Shown: positions 1 to 7,744 of the stretch, one piece after another
Layout: the number at the start of each line of letters is the position of its first letter
Position numbering within the stretch: position 1 is the stretch's first letter
Source: CBDCHC01 sp965277055
GTDB lineage: Bacteria; Pseudomonadota; Gammaproteobacteria; PS1; Pseudothioglobaceae
Assembly (NCBI GenBank): GCA_965277055.1
Contig: OZ255703.1
Coordinates: 620,001-684,000, forward strand
Direction: 5' to 3'
DNA: 64,000 nt
Notes under the pieces: generated by a model
Seen by the model: only the letters and a program-made list of their open reading frames with translations
Databases searched by the model: none
Told to the model about the DNA's origin: nothing
Made by a program: the position numbers and the translations under genes

Positions 1-222
1 TACTTTGCCCCCGGTGGCTTTACGACCAAAAAGCCTAGCGGGTAGTACTTTAGTATCATTGAGTACTAAAATATCTCCGGGTTTGAGATACTCCAAAATA
101 TCTGAAAAAATTTTATCATCTAGACTATTGCCGATTAAGAGACGCGCATCACTTCTATTAGGCAGTGGGTAATGAGCAATCAGCTCCTCAGGTAGAATAA
201 AATCAAAGTCTGCAAGCTGCAT
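1..222 (-). CDS. queA: QueA, tRNA preQ1 ribosyltransferase-isomerase (N-terminal part, cut by window edge)
   Basis: QueA transfers and isomerises the ribosyl group of S-adenosylmethionine onto preQ1 at the tRNA wobble base, giving epoxyqueuosine. The first 74 codons are visible. They start at an ATG at 222 and read without interruption to the window edge. The N-terminal pattern DFDFxLPxELIAxYP, the PGDILVLNDTKVLPARL stretch and the following FGRKATGGKV are characteristic of the family. The gene is transcribed out of the window, so the remaining roughly 270 residues are not seen. It lies downstream of rnfG on the same strand but is separated from it by a 320-base gap, so it may have its own promoter there. 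Confidence 0.95.
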   Translation of the reverse strand, partial: MQLADFDFILPEELIAHYPLPNRSDARLLIGNSLDDKIFSDILEYLKPGDILVLNDTKVLPARLFGRKATGGKV

Positions 223-542
223 ATTATCAAAGGTATTGACTAATTAAACGGTCTATTTCTTAACTCTTTACGCAAAATATTATACATATCTTTACCTTTA
301 TTATTTGTATGAGCTCAGATTAATTTGACACATGCTCATTTGCTTATTTTCTGCTACCAAACGAAAGTTGTTCAGGTGTGCCAAATACTGGGGATTTTGG
401 GCAATAATGGACAATATGCAAGATGTGTAAGCGTATTGATAATATACGTATCACAAAAACTCTGCCTATTGTAGCGATACTTGACATCAAAAAGGCAGCT
501 CAATATGCCAATGGTTGAGGTGAGTTTCATAGTGCTTCTAAC
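223..542. other. Gene-free stretch between rnfG and queA
   Basis: This 320-base gap separates two minus-strand genes. It holds one small open frame on the minus strand, 530 to 372 (ATG to TGA, 52 residues, three cysteines), just past the rnfG stop. I see no ribosome binding site, no recognisable family and no signal peptide for it, and it is not the rnfE gene normally found after rnfG. No tRNA or strong terminator was seen. The gap could hold the queA promoter or a gene remnant. Confidence 0.5.
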
Positions 543-1124
543 CTATTGCGTGGTAGCACGCAGCACTTCCTCTACTGCACTAATCACAGCTAATGGTGTG
601 ATAGTAGCTCCCGTAAGTGCATCAAACTGCCCACCTCTACTACTAATTGTCCATGCTTCTTTAGGGTAGGAAGCTAAGGATACATTGTTAAATTGAGTAA
701 TCCAGTCAGATTTTTTACGCTCTATTTTATCTCCAAGTCCAGGGGTTTCTTTGTGTTCAAGTATACGCACCCCAATCACTTTGTGTTGCTCATCAATGGC
801 AGTCAAAAGCGTAATATCACCGCTATAGCCTTTAGAGGTGGTGTGTTTAATGAGTCTGGCAATACGGATATTATTAACCATAGCTGGATAAATAGTGACT
901 TCACTTTGACGCCCAGCAAGTAGTAGAGTTTGGGTATAGCTATCAGCCAAGATGTCATTATCATAAGTATTGACTAAGGTATTGAGTTGGCTGATCAAAT
1001 ACTGACGTTTATTTTCGGCAATAATATCACTACTTTGGATAAATATACCAATCACCAAAGAAATACATACCAAGGTAAATAACACAATTTGCAGTACTGA
1101 GCGACTCGCAAGTTTATAGTTCAT
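543..1124 (-). CDS. rnfG: RnfG, FMN-binding subunit of the Rnf electron transport complex
   Basis: RnfG is a membrane-anchored, periplasm-facing flavoprotein of the Rnf complex, which couples electron flow between ferredoxin and NAD to ion movement. The 193-residue protein has one N-terminal membrane helix (about residues 11-29) and then an FMN-binding domain. It shows the TPGLGDKI motif near residue 130 and the TGATIT motif near residue 172, whose threonine carries covalently bound FMN in characterised homologues. Its start overlaps the end of the NarX-like gene by 11 bases, implying translational coupling. None of rnfA, B, C, D or E is adjacent, which is unusual. The sodium-pump subunit NqrC is a related alternative, but this length and the TPGLGDK motif favour RnfG. 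Confidence 0.85.
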   Translation of the reverse strand: MNYKLASRSVLQIVLFTLVCISLVIGIFIQSSDIIAENKRQYLISQLNTLVNTYDNDILADSYTQTLLLAGRQSEVTIYPAMVNNIRIARLIKHTTSKGYSGDITLLTAIDEQHKVIGVRILEHKETPGLGDKIERKKSDWITQFNNVSLASYPKEAWTISSRGGQFDALTGATITPLAVISAVEEVLRATTQ

Positions 1125-2538
1125 AGTTCACCACAATAATAGTGCCCGAATCTGCATCTGACTCAATATAAAACTTGGCTCCAATACGTTCTGCACGCTC
1201 TTTCATGACTTTAGTTCCTAAGTGATAGGTATTATCATCAGAGATAGTATTACTAATATCAAAGCCTACTCCATCATCCTCAATCAGGAGTTGTCCACCA
1301 CCAAGCATCACTCTGGCATTGTGTGCTTTGGAATGTTTTTTGATATTTGCTAATGCTTCGCTAATAATCATAGTAAGCTGGGTGTTTTTCTCTTTATCTT
1401 CAAGTTCTTCTATTTGTGTATAGAGTTTTATCGAAGTTTCACTAGTAAATTTATCAATAATAGTGCGTAATTCTGAGGGAGTGCTCGCTGGAGTTCTAAA
1501 GCTCTCAATCATGGTGCGGATTTCGCTATTAGCCTTGATTACATGTTGTTCTAATTTTTCTACGTGGGAAGTAAGTGCTTGAGCATCGTTCTCATTTTGA
1601 GTGATTGAAGTTGTGGCTATAGATTCTTTTAGCATACTTAGGCTAATATTCATACTATAAATTGTTTGCGCTAAGCTATCATGAATATCTTGGGATAGCC
1701 GCAGACGTTGTTTGAAAATTTCACTTTGTTTGGTGTGCTCAATTTGATTTAATTTATCCAAATACACCGCAACATTATCTCCAATGGTCTGTAGGAGCAT
1801 CCGTTCATCATATGCCAAAGATGGCTCACTATCAAAAAATAAGCCAAATGCCCCGAGTTTAGTTTCCTTGTAGATCAATGGGATGAAAATTGTCCCAATG
1901 TGTGCCGTATTTTTAGTGCAAGACGGACAATCATATACGCTAAATTGCACCCCATTTGCATGTAAGCACGGAGCATCGACTCCGATATATTTATCTGCAA
2001 CACTCGTATTATATTCGGCACTAATGCGAAAGTGCATATGCCCTGCCTCAGTAACCACTTCCCGAGCAATGCCTCCAGAAGCTCCGCTCATTTTAATGAG
2101 TGTAAGTAAAAATTCGTTAAAAAGTGCTTCTTTACTATTGATTTTATTAATGCGCTCACTCATGGAATATAAAATTTCTAAAAACGCAGTTTTTTTACTT
2201 AGTCTAGTTAATTGGTGATTGAGTACCGCCTCCATGTCATCATAGAGAGACTGATTCTCTTTAGCTAAGTGATCAATAGCACTAGATACTTGGGCAAAAG
2301 AAGCTTTATCTTTGGGTAAATCGCCCTGATAATCTTCATAATCTTTATAATTCCCGAGCCAACTCCAGACACTTCTCAGGGGGTCTACGAAATCTCGTTT
2401 AATAACCAGAAATAATCCAACAAAGAGCACTGCCCCAACAATACTAAGGCTCATATGGAGAACCCACCCAAATGCTACGAGTAGAGATAAAAAAATTACA
2501 CAAACAAAATATAAATAGAATTTAGCAGTGATGTTCAT
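1114..2538 (-). CDS. NarX-type sensor histidine kinase lacking the periplasmic sensor domain
   Basis: This is a membrane histidine kinase of the NarX/HisKA_3 family, which in other bacteria signals to a NarL-type regulator. Two membrane helices (about residues 7-28 and 31-47) are joined by only a few residues, so the nitrate-binding periplasmic domain of classic NarX is missing. A linker follows, then a GAF-like central module with a cysteine cluster (C191, C204, C207). The dimerisation motif LSQDIHDSLAQ carries the phosphoacceptor H286, and a C-terminal ATPase domain carries EALANIKKHSKA and DDGVGFD. The ATG overlaps the lpxC stop (ATGA). No response regulator gene is in the window. The signal is therefore likely sensed in the cytoplasm or membrane, possibly through the cysteines; this last point is inference. 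Confidence 0.85.
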   Translation of the reverse strand: MNITAKFYLYFVCVIFLSLLVAFGWVLHMSLSIVGAVLFVGLFLVIKRDFVDPLRSVWSWLGNYKDYEDYQGDLPKDKASFAQVSSAIDHLAKENQSLYDDMEAVLNHQLTRLSKKTAFLEILYSMSERINKINSKEALFNEFLLTLIKMSGASGGIAREVVTEAGHMHFRISAEYNTSVADKYIGVDAPCLHANGVQFSVYDCPSCTKNTAHIGTIFIPLIYKETKLGAFGLFFDSEPSLAYDERMLLQTIGDNVAVYLDKLNQIEHTKQSEIFKQRLRLSQDIHDSLAQTIYSMNISLSMLKESIATTSITQNENDAQALTSHVEKLEQHVIKANSEIRTMIESFRTPASTPSELRTIIDKFTSETSIKLYTQIEELEDKEKNTQLTMIISEALANIKKHSKAHNARVMLGGGQLLIEDDGVGFDISNTISDDNTYHLGTKVMKERAERIGAKFYIESDADSGTIIVVNYEL

Positions 2539-3428
2539 TCACTTTGGACATAAAAACTAATAGGAATGTCGTTAAGTGGGGTAGTGCGGTAATTATCTTG
2601 GGTTGCTAATACTGCTGAGATCAGTTTATTATTAATCAGGTGAGAAGTTTTATACCCTTCATAAAACCCTACAAGTGGATGACCAAGTAAATACATATCG
2701 CCGACTACATCTAAAATTTTATGCTTTACAAATTCATTACTATAGCGCACCCCTTCTTCGTTTAATACATCATCATCACTCAGGGCAATCGCGTTATCCA
2801 TAGACGCTCCGAGTGCTTTATCATGTTTTTGTAAGTGCTCAAGGTCAGATAACTTTCCAAAGGTGCGTGCTCTCGCAATTTCTTTGATATAAGATTCATC
2901 TTTAAAATCAATCACTAATGTTTGTCCGCTATTTTTGATAGTTTGATGATCAAAATCAATTTCTACAGAAATTTTATATCCATTAAATGGACTTAAACGA
3001 GCCCAAGAGTCTCCGTAAGAGACTTCTACTGTTTGCTCAATAACTAAAAATTGCTTAGGTTCATCTTGCTCAATTATTCCTGCAGAATTCAATAAGAAAA
3101 TAAAAGGGGCAGATGAGCCATCCATAATCGGCACCTCAAACGAGTCAAGCTCAATAAGTAGGTTATCAATACCCATTGCAGCGATAGCACTTAGAAGATG
3201 CTCAATAGTAGAAATACTAACACCATTTTCTTCAACGCTAGTAGAGAGTATCACCTCATTCACAAAGGCGTTTTTTGCGCGTACTAATTTACCATCGACA
3301 TCCAGACGTTTAAAGATAATTCCATGATTAATAGGTGCAGGCTTAATCGCCAAGTTTACATAACTACCGCTATGGATTCCTACGCCTCTCGCTTTGACCT
3401 CATTAATAATAGTTTTTTGGTTAATCAT
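2535..3428 (-). CDS. lpxC: LpxC, UDP-3-O-acyl-N-acetylglucosamine deacetylase
   Basis: LpxC is the zinc-dependent deacetylase that commits UDP-acyl-GlcNAc to lipid A synthesis in the cytoplasm. The 297-residue protein is near the usual length. The zinc-binding histidine lies in STIEHLLSAI (about residue 79). The second zinc and catalytic region appears as HKILDVVGDMYLLGHPLVG, and a later histidine sits in TSHLIN. In most gammaproteobacteria lpxC directly follows ftsA-ftsZ; here it follows ftsA with only 66 bases between, so ftsZ is missing from this position. The downstream NarX-like gene overlaps its stop codon, suggesting cotranscription. Confidence 0.97.
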   Translation of the reverse strand: MINQKTIINEVKARGVGIHSGSYVNLAIKPAPINHGIIFKRLDVDGKLVRAKNAFVNEVILSTSVEENGVSISTIEHLLSAIAAMGIDNLLIELDSFEVPIMDGSSAPFIFLLNSAGIIEQDEPKQFLVIEQTVEVSYGDSWARLSPFNGYKISVEIDFDHQTIKNSGQTLVIDFKDESYIKEIARARTFGKLSDLEHLQKHDKALGASMDNAIALSDDDVLNEEGVRYSNEFVKHKILDVVGDMYLLGHPLVGFYEGYKTSHLINNKLISAVLATQDNYRTTPLNDIPISFYVQSE

Positions 3429-3494
3429 CTAATAGCATTACAAATAAATGAATTTGAGTTGTGATATTTTACTCCCTTATTATGTTAAGCATAC

Positions 3495-4736
3495 TTAAGA
3501 TGCAGTAAATAAATTATTCCATAACTTCTTCACCTTGCCAGTTTTTTGGGCAGATACTTGATACCCACCAGCCTTTACAACACCTCGGTCAACAGGTGGT
3601 GCTAATGCGGACAAAGCGTGTAAATATTCATGGGTGCCTATGAGTTTATTTAAGCTTAATTTTGTATTTAGCGATATACCTTTTTCTCCAAGTAAGACTT
3701 CACTCACATGCCCAATGCGTACTGGAGTTTTAAATACATCAATCGCATAAGGACGTAAATGCATGATTTGTGCATTCCCCCCCACAAACATTATGCCGGA
3801 ACGAAAGGTAGTATATGCCACACCATATACCTTAAGTTTTTTGATAATCATCTCAAAAATACGCTGATACACCTTTGTAATAACAATAGACAAATCATGA
3901 GTAGAAAAATATCGCTCACCATCTGCTGATGTGTAGGAGATAATCATATCTTCATCTTTAGCTTTATTGTCAATAAATCCATACTCTTCTTTAAGGGCAA
4001 TTGCTTCGGGTTTGCTACAATTATAATGATACATAATAGCATCTTCTATGGATACTCCGCTAATACTAAAGGCACTACTTAATACAATATTGCCCTTGTG
4101 ATAAGCAATCATGGTTACTAGTTCGTGTCCAATATCCACTACTACAACGCCGTGATTTTTTTGCTGTTCGCTCAGTAATAGCTCAGCCACACTGCGTACG
4201 CCAGTACAATGTTCTACAATTTCAAGACCTGCACTGCTCATACTTAGAGAAATATCATTGACCACACCCTTATCCAGAGTAAGCAAATGGTAATCAATTT
4301 GTAACGTAGAAGCAGGTTCACCAATGGGATTATGAGTAGTATAAGTATTATCAATCACAAAACTATTAGGATAATATTCTCGATGACTACTAGCCTTGCT
4401 AAGCCAATCGGCACTTTCTTCAATCCCCCGAATAATATCATCACTCTTGACTTTACCACGGATTTTTAAAAGTGTCGGGTTTGGATTACTGGTTCCAAGT
4501 AAGGAGCTATGTGCATAATGGATATTCACTGAAGATAGATTAATATTTTTCAATAATCGTTCTAACTCTATCGTGAAACGCTCAACATCGGTCACCCGAC
4601 CATCAGTAATATATTGAGTAGGACGAGAGAGCATTGTTTGGATTTCTAATGTACCGTCCATTTGCTCCACCGCACAAATAAGTCGTAATGCGGTAGAGCC
4701 TATATCAATCGCTGCATAAATATCACCTACTGCCAT
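3495..4736 (-). CDS. ftsA: FtsA, actin-like cell division protein (diverged nucleotide site)
   Basis: FtsA tethers FtsZ filaments to the membrane and recruits the divisome. The 413-residue protein keeps the family layout: a phosphate-1 motif DIGST at residues 11-15, an NPIG motif near 136 as in the substrate 1C subdomain, an adenosine motif VGGNAQI near 318-324, the VRIG motif, and a C-terminal amphipathic helix (KVKKLWNNLF) that would bind membrane. The phosphate-2 motif, normally DIGGGT, reads DIGHEL at 201-206 and has lost its glycines. The adenosine motif also has N for the third G or A. Neither ftsQ upstream nor ftsZ downstream is present: dusA ends at the ftsA start codon and lpxC follows. 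Identity is supported by overall pattern; ATP binding is doubtful. Confidence 0.88.
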   Translation of the reverse strand: MAVGDIYAAIDIGSTALRLICAVEQMDGTLEIQTMLSRPTQYITDGRVTDVERFTIELERLLKNINLSSVNIHYAHSSLLGTSNPNPTLLKIRGKVKSDDIIRGIEESADWLSKASSHREYYPNSFVIDNTYTTHNPIGEPASTLQIDYHLLTLDKGVVNDISLSMSSAGLEIVEHCTGVRSVAELLLSEQQKNHGVVVVDIGHELVTMIAYHKGNIVLSSAFSISGVSIEDAIMYHYNCSKPEAIALKEEYGFIDNKAKDEDMIISYTSADGERYFSTHDLSIVITKVYQRIFEMIIKKLKVYGVAYTTFRSGIMFVGGNAQIMHLRPYAIDVFKTPVRIGHVSEVLLGEKGISLNTKLSLNKLIGTHEYLHALSALAPPVDRGVVKAGGYQVSAQKTGKVKKLWNNLFTAS

Positions 4737-5677
4737 TATGCACGCTCCATCATATAGTCTTTTAAGGCATTTAACTCTACTGTTTTACCGCTTAATAAGC
4801 GTTTAAATTCCTTGCTATTAGGTTGAGCATAATATAAAGAAAGAATGTGCTTAGTCATCGCCCTAATAGGAACTCCACGGGTAGCTTGCTCTTGCATATA
4901 AGAAATATATTGCTCTACTATCTCAGCTCGAGTCAATGCAGTGTTTGAGTTCTCATAATACAATGTATCAACTGCTGCTAAAAAATATGCATGATGATAT
5001 ACTCCTCGCCCAACCATCACACCATCGACTCGAGGCAAGATATCCTGACATTCTTGGTGAGTAGTAAAGCCCCCATTTATTATAATATTTAATTGCGGAA
5101 AATCTTCTTTAAGTCGAGTTACCATCTGGTAGTTAAGTGGTGGAATCGTGCGATTTTCTTTAGGACTCAAACCTTGGAGCCAAGCTTTTCTAGCATGGAT
5201 AATAAAATCAGTACATCCTACATCTGCAACAGTGCCTACAAAATTAACTAACTCCTCATAACTATCTTGCTCATCAATACCAGTGCGGTGTTTGATGCTA
5301 ATCGTGCTAGAGCTTGCATCTTGCATCGCCTTAATGCAGTCTGCAACCAGCTGAGGTGATTTCATCAATACTGCACCAAAACACCCACTCTGCACCCTGT
5401 CAGAAGGACAACCTACATTAAGGTTAATGTGTGGATATCCATATTGCTCACCTATTTTGGCACACTGAGCAAGCTCACTGGGTACATTGCCCGCAATTTG
5501 TAATGCCGTTTTACCACTAGAATCCTCATATGCTAAGAGTCTATCTTTGTCTCCAAATAATATCGCATTGGCAGTAATCATTTCGGTAAATAGCCAAGCA
5601 TGCTGAGAGATAATTCTATATAAATACCGACAATGTTTATCAGTAAAGTCAATCATCGGGGCAACAGCAAACTTCAT
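4736..5677 (-). CDS. dusA: DusA, tRNA-dihydrouridine synthase
   Basis: This FMN-dependent enzyme reduces uridine to dihydrouridine in the tRNA D-loop. The ATG at 5677 gives a protein starting MKFAVAPMIDFTDKHCR, the normal DusA N-terminus; a longer in-frame reading from 5752 would run into rsgA and adds residues without family resemblance. Key features are the NVGCPSDRVQSGCFGAVLM stretch containing the active-site cysteine, the KHRTGID motif, the FIIHARKAWLQGLSPKENR segment typical of DusA over DusB and DusC, and IIINGG near the FMN site. It sits 10 bases after rsgA and its stop overlaps the ftsA start by one base. Confidence 0.93.
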   Translation of the reverse strand: MKFAVAPMIDFTDKHCRYLYRIISQHAWLFTEMITANAILFGDKDRLLAYEDSSGKTALQIAGNVPSELAQCAKIGEQYGYPHINLNVGCPSDRVQSGCFGAVLMKSPQLVADCIKAMQDASSSTISIKHRTGIDEQDSYEELVNFVGTVADVGCTDFIIHARKAWLQGLSPKENRTIPPLNYQMVTRLKEDFPQLNIIINGGFTTHQECQDILPRVDGVMVGRGVYHHAYFLAAVDTLYYENSNTALTRAEIVEQYISYMQEQATRGVPIRAMTKHILSLYYAQPNSKEFKRLLSGKTVELNALKDYMMERA

Positions 5678-5687
5678 AAGTAAGGGG

Positions 5688-6560
5688 CTATAGGTGGATA
5701 GAGAGTAATTCTTTGTAAGTATTATACCTATAGGGATGAATTTCTCCAGCACTCAGTGCTGTCTTCACTGCACACTGAGGCTCATTGATATGACGACAAT
5801 TATTAAATTTGCACTGCCCTACATACTGATGAAACTCTGGATATCCTGCAATAATATCAGTAGGATCAATCTGTGAAATCACAAATTCACGCACTCCAGG
5901 AGTATCGATAATATCACCCCCATATGCTGAAAATAATGAACTATTAGTAGTCGTATGCTTACCGAGCCCATCTGCTCCTAGAATATTAATTCGTAACTCT
6001 TCACCACTGAGTGCTGCTACAATAGAAGATTTCCCCACGCCAGAATGCCCGACAAATACACTCGTGTGTCCCTGAACATACTGCTCTATTTCTGACATGT
6101 GTGCACCACTCAAGGTGCTGACCTCAAGCGTGGTATAGCCCACTTCTTGATATATATGTAATAGTTTAGATACTTCTGGGTGTTTTGGTAAATCGATTTT
6201 ATTGAGTACAATAATAGGCGAAATACCTAAAGAATGGGCTTTAACTAAATAGCTATCAATGCTTAATAAATGAGGATGTGGCTCCACAGCAACCACCACA
6301 AATATTTGATCAATATTTGCCGCAATATTTTTGGCATTATTTTCCAATAAGTTGGTGCGTTCTTGCACCTGAGTAATAACATTGTCTTTACGTATCACCC
6401 GATCACCAATGACAATAGGTGGGACGCTACTACGTTTGGTGCAACTTATCTGAGCACCATCAGGAGTGGCAACCAAGGAAAACTTGCCATAAGTAGCAAT
6501 AACCTTGTCATACTCCCCTAAGGGTATATCACTACTCAAGAGGGAGTTTATAGTGTGCAT
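5688..6560 (-). CDS. rsgA: RsgA, ribosome small-subunit-dependent GTPase
   Basis: RsgA is a circularly permuted GTPase that checks late 30S subunit maturation. An N-terminal OB-fold is followed by the permuted GTPase domain, with NKID (G4) before the P-loop GHSGVGKSSI (G1) and DTPGVREF (G3). The C-terminus carries the zinc knuckle CKFNNCRHINEPQC. I chose the ATG at 6560; a TTG at 6575 in the same frame is possible. Both starts lie inside the end of the cytochrome c gene, so the two are probably translated from one message. The rest of the operon (dusA, ftsA) follows closely. Confidence 0.95.
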   Translation of the reverse strand: MHTINSLLSSDIPLGEYDKVIATYGKFSLVATPDGAQISCTKRSSVPPIVIGDRVIRKDNVITQVQERTNLLENNAKNIAANIDQIFVVVAVEPHPHLLSIDSYLVKAHSLGISPIIVLNKIDLPKHPEVSKLLHIYQEVGYTTLEVSTLSGAHMSEIEQYVQGHTSVFVGHSGVGKSSIVAALSGEELRINILGADGLGKHTTTNSSLFSAYGGDIIDTPGVREFVISQIDPTDIIAGYPEFHQYVGQCKFNNCRHINEPQCAVKTALSAGEIHPYRYNTYKELLSIHL

Positions 6561-6849
6561 GATTGAGATATTCAATCACGCTTTGCTCTTCATCAGGAAA
6601 CCAAGATGTTTCAAAAAATGCTGAGCACCGACTGACTTGGCTTCTTAACTCAAACATATTAGTTACTTTGGCATCACTTCTGGTATAAAACGCATTATCA
6701 TGCGTGGCAATATGACACGCTAAACATGATTCATCATGCAAGTCTTCACCCATGCTGATGAGTTCTTTTTGCTCGGCACTCATGGCGTAGATACTGGTAA
6801 ACGCACCCAAGAAGAGTGTGGTAGTTATTACGAATGATTTAAGTTTCAT
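6532..6849 (-). CDS. Small periplasmic c-type cytochrome
   Basis: A secreted single-haem cytochrome of 105 residues. The ATG at 6849 is preceded by AAGGAAT at good spacing and opens a signal peptide (about residues 1-22, ending near SIYA). The haem motif CLACH lies at residues 42-46. The mature protein is about 80 residues, so small even for class I cytochromes. A methionine of the kind that could be the sixth haem ligand lies downstream (VTNMFELR), but the assignment is tentative. It follows the pseudopilin genes and overlaps rsgA by 29 bases. Its redox partner is unknown. Confidence 0.85.
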   Translation of the reverse strand: MKLKSFVITTTLFLGAFTSIYAMSAEQKELISMGEDLHDESCLACHIATHDNAFYTRSDAKVTNMFELRSQVSRCSAFFETSWFPDEEQSVIEYLNHAHYKLPLE

Positions 6850-6856
6850 ATATTCC

Positions 6857-7354
6857 TTATTGAGTAGTTGCAGTAAGTTGTTCAGCATCAAATTCTACCA
6901 CTTCTGTATCGGTATTGAGCGCAAAATTCTCCGCCATTCTCTGTCCACTGGGGTAAATTAAGACATAATGTGTGACATAGTTTTGAATAATTTCCTCACC
7001 TCTATCGGCATATTTAATCGGTTTAATTTGCTTAAATCTTTGCCATTTACTATCAGTAGAATCTAAATATTCTGTGTAGATATTACCTGCACCATCATCA
7101 GCAACTACTCTGAAATGTTTATTGTAATTAATGGCAAAGGTACTCGCAGAATCAAGCATAGAATATACCTTTTCGTGTAATTTTTCAGTATCAGTTTTGC
7201 TTTGTATGGAAATAGTACTAAAGGTAATCACCACAAAAATACTTAAAATAGCAACGACCGTTAAGAGTTCAAATAAGGTAAATCCTGATTGGCACCTCGT
7301 GTGCCTATCTTTAGAAAAAGTGTGATTATTGTGCGGGCTTAATATCGTCGCCAT
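6857..7354 (-). CDS. Type II secretion pseudopilin, GspH-like
   Basis: This is a minor pseudopilin with a class III prepilin leader. The processing site QSG/FTLFELL is followed by a hydrophobic helix typical of pseudopilins, about 25 residues long, and then a globular domain of about 120 residues. Its position directly after gspG, sharing 29 bases with it, matches the gspG-gspH order of type II secretion operons. The ATG at 7354 is my preferred start, though a GTG at 7402 is open in frame. No other gsp genes are in the window, so the system must be split across the genome. A type IV pilus minor pilin is an alternative. Confidence 0.7.
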   Translation of the reverse strand: MATILSPHNNHTFSKDRHTRCQSGFTLFELLTVVAILSIFVVITFSTISIQSKTDTEKLHEKVYSMLDSASTFAINYNKHFRVVADDGAGNIYTEYLDSTDSKWQRFKQIKPIKYADRGEEIIQNYVTHYVLIYPSGQRMAENFALNTDTEVVEFDAEQLTATTQ

Positions 7355-7742
7355 CACCTTGAATTTTATTAGGACCTTTAGAGAATAACTTATATTCCTC
7401 ACCCCCTATATATATAAATTCTTCACCCCATGCATCTTTGGGGACTTTTTTAGAGGCGGCAGCAACCCCTGCAGAAGTATCAGGGTATGAGCCATTTTCG
7501 ATTTTATAAATCTCTAGTGAGGTCTCAATACTCTTCATTGAGAGTTTAGTAGCAGCGATCCGTGCTTTTTCTGGCTCATCACTTAATTGAGTTACAGTAA
7601 TCGTACCTAAAATTGCAATAATAGCAATCACCACAATCAGCTCAATGAGCGTAAATCCGCCTTGCCTATGTGAGCGTTGCTTGAGTGCGTGTTGAGTTAC
7701 TTGTTGTGTTTGTTGTTGCGTTGAGTGTTGAGTTTGTGTCAT
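7326..7742 (-). CDS. gspG: GspG, type II secretion major pseudopilin
   Basis: GspG forms the short periplasmic pseudopilus of type II secretion. The protein has a glutamine-rich leader, the prepilin peptidase site RQGG/FTLIELIVVI (about residues 28-37), one hydrophobic helix and a C-terminal domain. That domain carries the signature NGSYPDTSAG, DAWG and a DGDD-like calcium-site sequence near the end, all typical of GspG rather than of type IV pilins. It starts at an ATG at 7742, two bases after the stop of the YbiB-like gene, and overlaps gspH, so the three are probably cotranscribed. Confidence 0.88.
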   Translation of the reverse strand: MTQTQHSTQQQTQQVTQHALKQRSHRQGGFTLIELIVVIAIIAILGTITVTQLSDEPEKARIAATKLSMKSIETSLEIYKIENGSYPDTSAGVAAASKKVPKDAWGEEFIYIGGEEYKLFSKGPNKIQGDGDDIKPAQ

Positions 7743-7744
7743 AA

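Noticed and set aside
223..542. tRNA or small RNA gene in the rnfG-queA gap
   Set aside because: No cloverleaf, TTCRA-type T-loop or flanking hairpin was seen.
5678..5752. Upstream start of dusA
   Set aside because: It lies inside rsgA, and the conserved DusA N-terminus begins at 5677.
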